Source: CAZWSC01 sp964636385 (lineage in GTDB: Bacteria > Eisenbacteria > RBG-16-71-46 > CAIMUX01). Taken from it: DNA of 19,489 nt. Below the pieces are notes generated by a model that was not told the DNA's origin, ran no database searches, and saw only the letters and a program-made list of their open reading frames with translations. Position numbers and translations under genes: made by a program. Of the stretch, positions 15,004-19,489 are shown piece by piece (within the stretch, counting starts at the first letter, position 1; the number at the start of each line of letters is the position of its first letter). Where the stretch lies: positions 1 to 19,489 of the forward strand of contig CAZWSC010000012.1 in NCBI GenBank assembly GCA_964636385.1, given 5' to 3'.

Positions 15004-16596
15004 TCAGCGGGCCGGCCCGTGGTATCTCCTGCCTGTCAGCGCTTCGTTGATTGTGCGTGCCGCAGCCTTGCCGTGACCCATCGCAGCTATGACGGTTCCG
15101 CCCGCCCCGGCCTGTGTCCCGATGATGTCACCGCCTGCGCAGATCACCGGCACACGGGCGGGCCCGCCCGGGTTGCTGGGGCCGGCATCCTCGGCCAGCC
15201 GGGAAGCCTCCTCGGCAGGGTGGTGGGCGGCCCTTCCGTCCAGCTCTACGGCAAGGGTCTGCGGGTCGATCATGATCTGTCCCCACTTGTTCGTCCTGAT
15301 GTAGGGGGTGAGCTCCGTGAGCAGGGGATTAGGGCCCTGGCCGATCGCCATCACCACGACATCGTACGGCTTGCGGAAGTTGCTGTCCTTCACCGGGACG
15401 GGGCGGCGCCGGCCTGAACGGTCCGGTTCGCCCAGCTCCATCTTCAGGATCTCCAGCTCCCTTACCCAGCCGTCGCTGCCCGGGTGAATCGCAACAGGAT
15501 TGTGCAGGAAGAGGAAGTTGATCCCCTCCTCCTCCGCATGGTCGACCTCGTCGGCACGGGCGGGCATCTCCTTGCGTGTGCGCCGGTAGACCACGTCCAC
15601 CTCGGCTGCGCCAAGTCGCTTCGCGACCCGCGCCGAGTCCATCGCCACATTGCCCCCGCCGACGACGGCAACCCTGTCTCCCACCTTGATCGGAGTCGGC
15701 TCTTTGGGAAACCTGCGCGCGTTCATCAGGTTCGCCCTGGTCAGGTACTCGTTGGCGCTGTATACGCCGGATGTGTCCTCCCCGGGAATGCTCATGAAGT
15801 AGGGGAGTCCTGCACCGGTCCCGATCATGACGGCGTCGTAGCTCTCCTGCAGTTCGTCCATCGTGATCGTGCGGCCGATGAGGGCGTTGCAGATGATCTC
15901 CACCCCCAGCGACCTCAGCTGGTCGATCTCGAACTCCACGATCGCCTTCGGAAGCCTGAACTCGGGGATGCCGTAGAGGAGCACTCCGCCCGGCCGGTGC
16001 AGCGCCTCGAAGATCGTGCACACGTAGCCGAGACAGACCAGCTCGTACGCCGCTGTGAGCCCCGCGGGGCCCGACCCGACGATAGCCACCCTCATGCCGT
16101 TGGAGGGCAGTATCTCCGCCCTGGGACGGATGCCGTGCCCGCGGGCCCAGTCCGCCACGTACTTTTCAAGATAGCCGATGCCGACCGGCTGCCCCTTTAC
16201 CCCGCGGACGCAGGTCAGTTCGCACTGGGCCTCCTGCGGGCAGACGCGTCCGGAAATTGCCGGGAACAGGTTGGTCCTGACGATCGTGTGATATGCCTCC
16301 TCGATCTTCCCCCGCATCACGTGTCCGATGAACGTGGGTATGTCGATCTCGACCGGGCACATCGGAATGCACTTCGCATTCCTGCAGGATACGCAGCGGT
16401 GCGCCTCCCGCAGGGCGAGCGGAAAGTCGTAACCGAGCTCGACGGAGGAGAAGTTCGTGATGCGAGCCTTCGGGTCCTGCATCGGCATGGGTGTCTTCGT
16501 CATCTGCTTTCGCGCGCTCTGCCTGATCTCGGCGATGTCATCGGGGATGGTCACATCGTCGGGTGGGGGGGCAGGCCGGTCGTTGTTCCGGGTCAT
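15004..16596 (-). CDS. nfnB: NfnB: large subunit of NADH-dependent ferredoxin:NADP+ oxidoreductase (530 aa)
   Basis: With NfnA this forms a cytoplasmic flavin-based electron-bifurcating transhydrogenase coupling ferredoxin and NADH oxidation to NADP+ reduction, reversibly. The N-terminal iron-sulfur domain has C68-VS-C71-RNAK-C76-IPM-C80-P and then C119-PQEAQ-C125-ELT-C129, which would bind two [4Fe-4S] clusters. A FAD fold begins at VAIVGSGPAGLTAAYE, with PGGVLLYGIPEFRLPK typical of the family. The second dinucleotide fold starts VAVVGGGNVAMDSARVAKRL and is followed by VYRRTRKEMPAR. The closing FAD motif is ICAGGDIIGTQAGAGGTVI. Homologues are often labelled glutamate synthase small subunit; the adjacent nfnA and absence of a large GltB favour NfnB. 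A linker near 460-480 is Ala/Glu-rich. The ATG at 16596 overlaps the nfnA stop in ATGA, with GGGGGAGG 4 bases upstream. Confidence 0.92.
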   Translation of the reverse strand: MTRNNDRPAPPPDDVTIPDDIAEIRQSARKQMTKTPMPMQDPKARITNFSSVELGYDFPLALREAHRCVSCRNAKCIPMCPVEIDIPTFIGHVMRGKIEEAYHTIVRTNLFPAISGRVCPQEAQCELTCVRGVKGQPVGIGYLEKYVADWARGHGIRPRAEILPSNGMRVAIVGSGPAGLTAAYELVCLGYVCTIFEALHRPGGVLLYGIPEFRLPKAIVEFEIDQLRSLGVEIICNALIGRTITMDELQESYDAVMIGTGAGLPYFMSIPGEDTSGVYSANEYLTRANLMNARRFPKEPTPIKVGDRVAVVGGGNVAMDSARVAKRLGAAEVDVVYRRTRKEMPARADEVDHAEEEGINFLFLHNPVAIHPGSDGWVRELEILKMELGEPDRSGRRRPVPVKDSNFRKPYDVVVMAIGQGPNPLLTELTPYIRTNKWGQIMIDPQTLAVELDGRAAHHPAEEASRLAEDAGPSNPGGPARVPVICAGGDIIGTQAGAGGTVIAAMGHGKAAARTINEALTGRRYHGPAR

Positions 16597-17597
16597 TGCG
16601 CCTCCCCCGGCACGGCTGTGTCGGGAGCCGAACAGCCGGATGACGCGCCTTCCCGCCCTGTTGCGCCCGCCCTGATCGCCTTTTCTGCATCCAGGTACTG
16701 GCGGTTGCGGCGGGGCAGCAGGGCGAAGTCGACCGCGTAGCCGTCGAACGCAGGGCCGTCGACGCATGTGAAACGCGCCTCGAAACGTTCCTGCCCGGGA
16801 TTCCATACCCTTACACGGCAGCCCCCGCACATTCCGGTTCCGTCCACCATGATCGGGTTGAGGCTTACGATGAGGGGTATCCGGCCGGGATCGTAGTCGG
16901 TGGATGGGTCATACGTGTCCCGGAATGACTTTCCCGCCATCTCCTTCACAACGGCCTGCATCATCGGCACGGGCCCGACCGCCACGACCTCGGAGATCCT
17001 CCCGTCGTGCTTCTGTATAACCTCGCGCAGCGCGTCGGTCACGAACCCCCTGCGCCCATGGCTGCCGTCGTCGGTCGTTACGATTAGATCGCCCGATACG
17101 GCCCGCAGTTCATCCTCGAGGATCAACAGGCGCTTCGTGCGCGCACCAATGATGGTGATGACCGTGTTGCCCTGCTCGTGGAGATTCTTCACCTTCGGCC
17201 AGATGGGAGCGACCCCGACGCCGCCGCCGACCAGGACCACCGGGTGCTCGTACTTCCTGACCTCGATCGGCGTCCCCAGCGGGCCCAGGATATCCAGGAA
17301 TCCCTCCCCTTCCTTCTTCTCCGCCATTTCCCTGGTCGAATGGCCGACGATCTGGAAGATGAGTGTGATGGTGCCGGCTGCCTGATCATAGGCGGCGATG
17401 GTGAGGGGTATCCGTTCCGATGTGTCGGTTGTGCGGACTATGACGAACTGACCTGCGTTCGCATGGCGGGCTATCAGGGGCGCATCGACAACGGTCAGGA
17501 TGATTCCGTCATCCCCCTCCACCAGCACCCTCCTTCGAAGGATCCGGTAGTGCTTCCCCGTCTGCCTGCACGCGCCGCCGGTCTTTGCTTCCTGCAT
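16593..17597 (-). CDS. nfnA: NfnA: small FAD/[2Fe-2S] subunit of the bifurcating transhydrogenase (334 aa)
   Basis: This is the NAD(H)-binding, ferredoxin-reductase-like subunit that partners NfnB, related to the PyrK and sulfide dehydrogenase beta families. The FAD-binding part contains RIPLTIAAYD near residue 61. The NAD-binding fold has VLVGGGVGVAPIWP and the IIGARTKRLLILEDEL stretch. The [2Fe-2S] site is IMVDGTGMCGGCRV followed by FTCVDGP: D251, C257, C260 and C278, matching the three-Cys-one-Asp ligand set known in structures of Nfn. The C-terminal tail past about 300 is longer than needed for the fold. ATG 17597 has GGAGG (17612-17608) 10 bases upstream; a TTG at 17606 is too close to that site. 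The stop overlaps the nfnB start in ATGA, so the subunits are co-translated. ispH lies 143 bp upstream on the same strand. Confidence 0.93.
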   Translation of the reverse strand: MQEAKTGGACRQTGKHYRILRRRVLVEGDDGIILTVVDAPLIARHANAGQFVIVRTTDTSERIPLTIAAYDQAAGTITLIFQIVGHSTREMAEKKEGEGFLDILGPLGTPIEVRKYEHPVVLVGGGVGVAPIWPKVKNLHEQGNTVITIIGARTKRLLILEDELRAVSGDLIVTTDDGSHGRRGFVTDALREVIQKHDGRISEVVAVGPVPMMQAVVKEMAGKSFRDTYDPSTDYDPGRIPLIVSLNPIMVDGTGMCGGCRVRVWNPGQERFEARFTCVDGPAFDGYAVDFALLPRRNRQYLDAEKAIRAGATGREGASSGCSAPDTAVPGEAQ

Positions 17598-17740
17598 GCT
17601 GTGCAATCCTCCAGGCCTGTGCCGGGCTTTGCGCCATGTGTTCCATGAATGGTCCGGGTCAGGAGCGCTGAATGCACAGTATCACCCACGGCGGCGAAGG
17701 GGCAACACGCGAAGCGGAGGGTCCGCGCAGGTTGCGCAGT

Positions 17741-18970
17741 TCAGTCATCCCCGCACGAGCCCCCCAGTTCCGCGATCACCCCGTCCGGGACGCCGCGGAA
17801 GCGAAGCAGGCGTTCGATGGTCCGCCCGACTTCGCGGTCCGGGGTGGATGCCCCCGCCGTAAGGCCAAGGACGTGCATGTCAGGTCTGAGCCACCCCTCT
17901 TCCACAACCGGTGCGTTGCTGCCGGTCGGCCTGTGGCGGATCCACACCGGGCTGATCAGGTTCTCGGCATCCTCGATATGGTAGGTGGGTATCGACTGAG
18001 TCCCGATACGGACGAGGTGGCTCGTGTTGCTGCTGTTGAACCCGCCGACCACTACCAGCAGGTCGCACCCATGCCTGATCAGCTCCTGAACCGCCTCCTG
18101 GCGCTGCTGGGTCGCCGGGCAGATCGTGTCGTAGCTGAAGAACCGATCTCCCTGCGCATCATTGCCGAAGCGCACGGCGATCGCCTCTCTGAGCACCTCT
18201 GCGATCTTCAGAGACTCGGACGAGAGCATGGTCGTCTGGTTGGCGAGGCCGATCCGCTCCAGGTGCCTGTTCGGATCGAATCCATCGGAGTACGCCTCGG
18301 GAAGGCGGTCGAGAAGCTCCCGATCGGACATGGTGCCCCGCAGGAACTCGCATACCCACTCCGCCTGGGCGAGGTCGCGGAGTACAAGGAAGTGCGCGCC
18401 GGGATGCCTGGTCACCTGGGAGCAGGTTGCCCGGGTCTCCTCGTGGCGGAGTTTGCCGTGGATGACTGCGGTTACTCCCTTCTTTGCATACCTGTCCACG
18501 CTTCGCCAGACGCTGAGCACCGATCCGCAGGTAGTGTCCACCAGCACTGCTCCGGTCTTCCTTAGTTCCTGATATTCGCCGTGCTCCATGCCGAACGCCG
18601 GGATCACAACCACGTCTCCGGCATGGATCCCTTCGAGGCGGCCTCTGCCCCCTCCGGCAGGAAGGATCTTCCGGATTCCGAGCTCTTCCAGGCGGTGGTT
18701 CACACCAGGATTGTGGATGATCTCCCCGGTAATCCATATCCGCCTGTCGATGAAACGCCCGTGCGCCTCGTACGCCATCTCCAGGGCCCGTCCGACGCCG
18801 TAGCAGAAGCCGAACTCCCTTGCCAGGCGCAGGGTGGTGTCGCCGTGGGTGAATGAGTATCCGTGCGTCCTGAGATGCTCCACGAGGTTACAGCGGTAGT
18901 GGACACGGACATGATCCCGCGCCTTGCTCCGGGATCCTGAGCCTCTGCCGGTCTTGTTGCCATGGTCCAT
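17741..18970 (-). CDS. ispH: 4-hydroxy-3-methylbut-2-enyl diphosphate reductase, long cyanobacterial/plant-like type (409 aa)
   Basis: IspH is the last MEP-pathway enzyme, converting HMBPP to IPP and DMAPP with a [4Fe-4S] cluster and two electrons. The cluster cysteines are C56 (GFCYGVGRAL), C148 (VDTTCGSV) and C284 (DTICPATQQRQ). Substrate-site blocks include GEIIHNPGVN, HGKLRHEETRATCS, GLANQTTMLSSES, GGFNSSNTSHL and GLTAGASTPD. The GK-x-x-HEET block and the length near 400 residues, against about 310 in E. coli, resemble the cyanobacterial and plant subgroup. About 45 extra N-terminal residues precede the first conserved motif, with a basic start. The ATG at 18970 has GGAGGT about 5 bases upstream. 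It is divergent from era, and nfnA and nfnB follow on the same strand, perhaps providing low-potential reductant in the same cell; that link is inference. Confidence 0.96.
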   Translation of the reverse strand: MDHGNKTGRGSGSRSKARDHVRVHYRCNLVEHLRTHGYSFTHGDTTLRLAREFGFCYGVGRALEMAYEAHGRFIDRRIWITGEIIHNPGVNHRLEELGIRKILPAGGGRGRLEGIHAGDVVVIPAFGMEHGEYQELRKTGAVLVDTTCGSVLSVWRSVDRYAKKGVTAVIHGKLRHEETRATCSQVTRHPGAHFLVLRDLAQAEWVCEFLRGTMSDRELLDRLPEAYSDGFDPNRHLERIGLANQTTMLSSESLKIAEVLREAIAVRFGNDAQGDRFFSYDTICPATQQRQEAVQELIRHGCDLLVVVGGFNSSNTSHLVRIGTQSIPTYHIEDAENLISPVWIRHRPTGSNAPVVEEGWLRPDMHVLGLTAGASTPDREVGRTIERLLRFRGVPDGVIAELGGSCGDD

Positions 18971-19062
18971 CCGGTACCTCCAGCCCCAGGGCCCTGCGGG
19001 TCATCCGCCGGTTGATGGTATGGGTTGCAGATTTCCCGCTACGCGGGGACGCGCTTCAGGGC

Positions 19063-19068
19063 ATTATA
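19063..19068 (-). promoter_or_regulatory. Candidate -10 element for ispH
   Basis: TATAAT occurs on the minus strand at 19068-19063, about 93 bases before the ispH start. The best -35 (CGTACA, 18-bp spacing) is weak, so this is only a candidate. A short CCCGC/GCGGG hairpin (19035-19047) lies in the predicted leader. Confidence 0.35.
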
Positions 19069-19180
19069 GGAGATTCCGGGACCGGATGTACGCCGGTTGC
19101 GGGGTCGGTCAACCCGGGGGTTCCGGCGGACCGGCCGGAACAGGCTTGTGCTGCAGGCAGATCTGAAGGAAGGATCCCGA

Positions 19181-19489
19181 ATGCGTGACGAACACCTGGA
19201 AGATGGCGGGAAGGCCGGTGCCGGCGGAGCGCCGGACCCGGTACGGGAGGGCGGAGCGGCTGGTGGAGGTGCCGGCGTGCCCGAAACAGACTCCGATCCT
19301 GACACGACCGCGGCCGGGATGTCCGGAACCGGGATCCCCGCATCCTTCAGATCCGGGTTCGTTGCGATAGCCGGACCTCCGAACGTGGGGAAGTCCACGC
19401 TGATGAACCGCCTCATAAGCGAACGCCTCGCCATCGTTACTGCGAAACCCCAGACAACAAGGCGCAGGACCCTGGGGATCCTGAATGGC
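19181..19489 (+). CDS. era: GTPase Era, N-terminal part with extension (3' end outside window)
   Basis: The frame from ATG 19181 stays open to the last base (103 codons). Era is a GTPase that binds 16S rRNA and assists 30S ribosome assembly. The P-loop GPPNVGKS is at residues 65-72, followed by TLMNRLISERLAIVTAKPQ and TTRRRTLGI, the switch-I region diagnostic of Era (KPQTTR). The start has GAAGGAAGG (19165-19173) 7 bases upstream. The first 57 residues or so are a Gly/Ala/Asp/Glu-rich, low-complexity extension absent from typical Era, in which the P-loop lies near residue 15. A second in-frame ATG at codon 47 would give a shorter protein but lacks as good a ribosome-binding site. It is divergent from ispH. 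The KH domain lies outside the window. Confidence 0.9.
   Translation, partial: MRDEHLEDGGKAGAGGAPDPVREGGAAGGGAGVPETDSDPDTTAAGMSGTGIPASFRSGFVAIAGPPNVGKSTLMNRLISERLAIVTAKPQTTRRRTLGILNG

Noticed and set aside
15004..16596. Annotation as glutamate synthase small subunit (GltD)
   Set aside because: The fold is shared, but no large GltB subunit is adjacent, while a coupled NfnA-type subunit with the three-Cys-one-Asp site is.
15484..16740. 418-residue plus-strand frame opposite nfnB
   Set aside because: It is antisense to cysteine clusters and FAD motifs of NfnB and has no protein features of its own.
16597..16830. N-terminal extension of nfnB to an upstream start at 16830
   Set aside because: The extension lies over the end of nfnA and is Arg/Pro-rich. 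The ATG at 16596 has a strong ribosome-binding site and a 4-bp ATGA overlap.

Overview
This window is high-GC bacterial chromosome. It carries housekeeping genes (GTPase ychF, radC, a UbiA-type prenyltransferase, metH, metF, the electron-bifurcating pair nfnA/nfnB, ispH and the start of era) and three secreted proteins of a kind common in uncultured FCB-group phyla. The secreted proteins suggest the organism group: one has NHL-type repeats, cohesin/dockerin-like modules and a C-terminal FlgD-like Ig domain, another is built of Cys-rich CDPNPC repeats, and a MetF with a YEIIPP active site fits too. Eisenbacteria, Krumholzibacteriota, Latescibacteria and Fermentibacteria are plausible hosts. This is inference from protein style; no rRNA is present. 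NfnAB would suit an anaerobic or fermentative metabolism.

Layout. 1-749: end of a Cys-rich tandem-repeat secreted protein, followed by a 12-bp hairpin with a UNCG-type loop. 885-1531: two small overlapping membrane proteins of unknown function. 1525-5718 (-): a 1397-residue secreted NHL/cohesin-like/dockerin-like/FlgD-like protein. 6021-7130 (+): ychF, convergent with a small secreted protein (7196-7858, -). 7859-8348: a 490-bp non-coding region holding a near-consensus sigma70 promoter for that small protein, with a UUCG hairpin at its predicted transcript start. 8349-9047: radC, convergent with a UbiA-type prenyltransferase (-). 10245-14971: metH then metF, the methyl branch of methionine synthesis. 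15004-18970 (-): ispH, nfnA and nfnB in one direction, the last two translationally coupled. 19181-end: first 103 codons of era.

How genes work together. MetF makes 5-methyl-THF and MetH uses it to methylate homocysteine. NfnA and NfnB form one bifurcating transhydrogenase linking NADH, NADPH and ferredoxin. IspH supplies isoprenoid precursors and itself needs low-potential electrons; the UbiA enzyme uses prenyl diphosphates.

The most unusual signal is a shared C-terminal tail. Two otherwise unrelated secreted proteins (ending at 749 + and 7196 -) both end in [TS]WG[QN]IK[NS]xY[RK] immediately before the stop, while the third ends in a FlgD-like domain. This could be a C-terminal sorting or anchoring signal not covered by the families I know.
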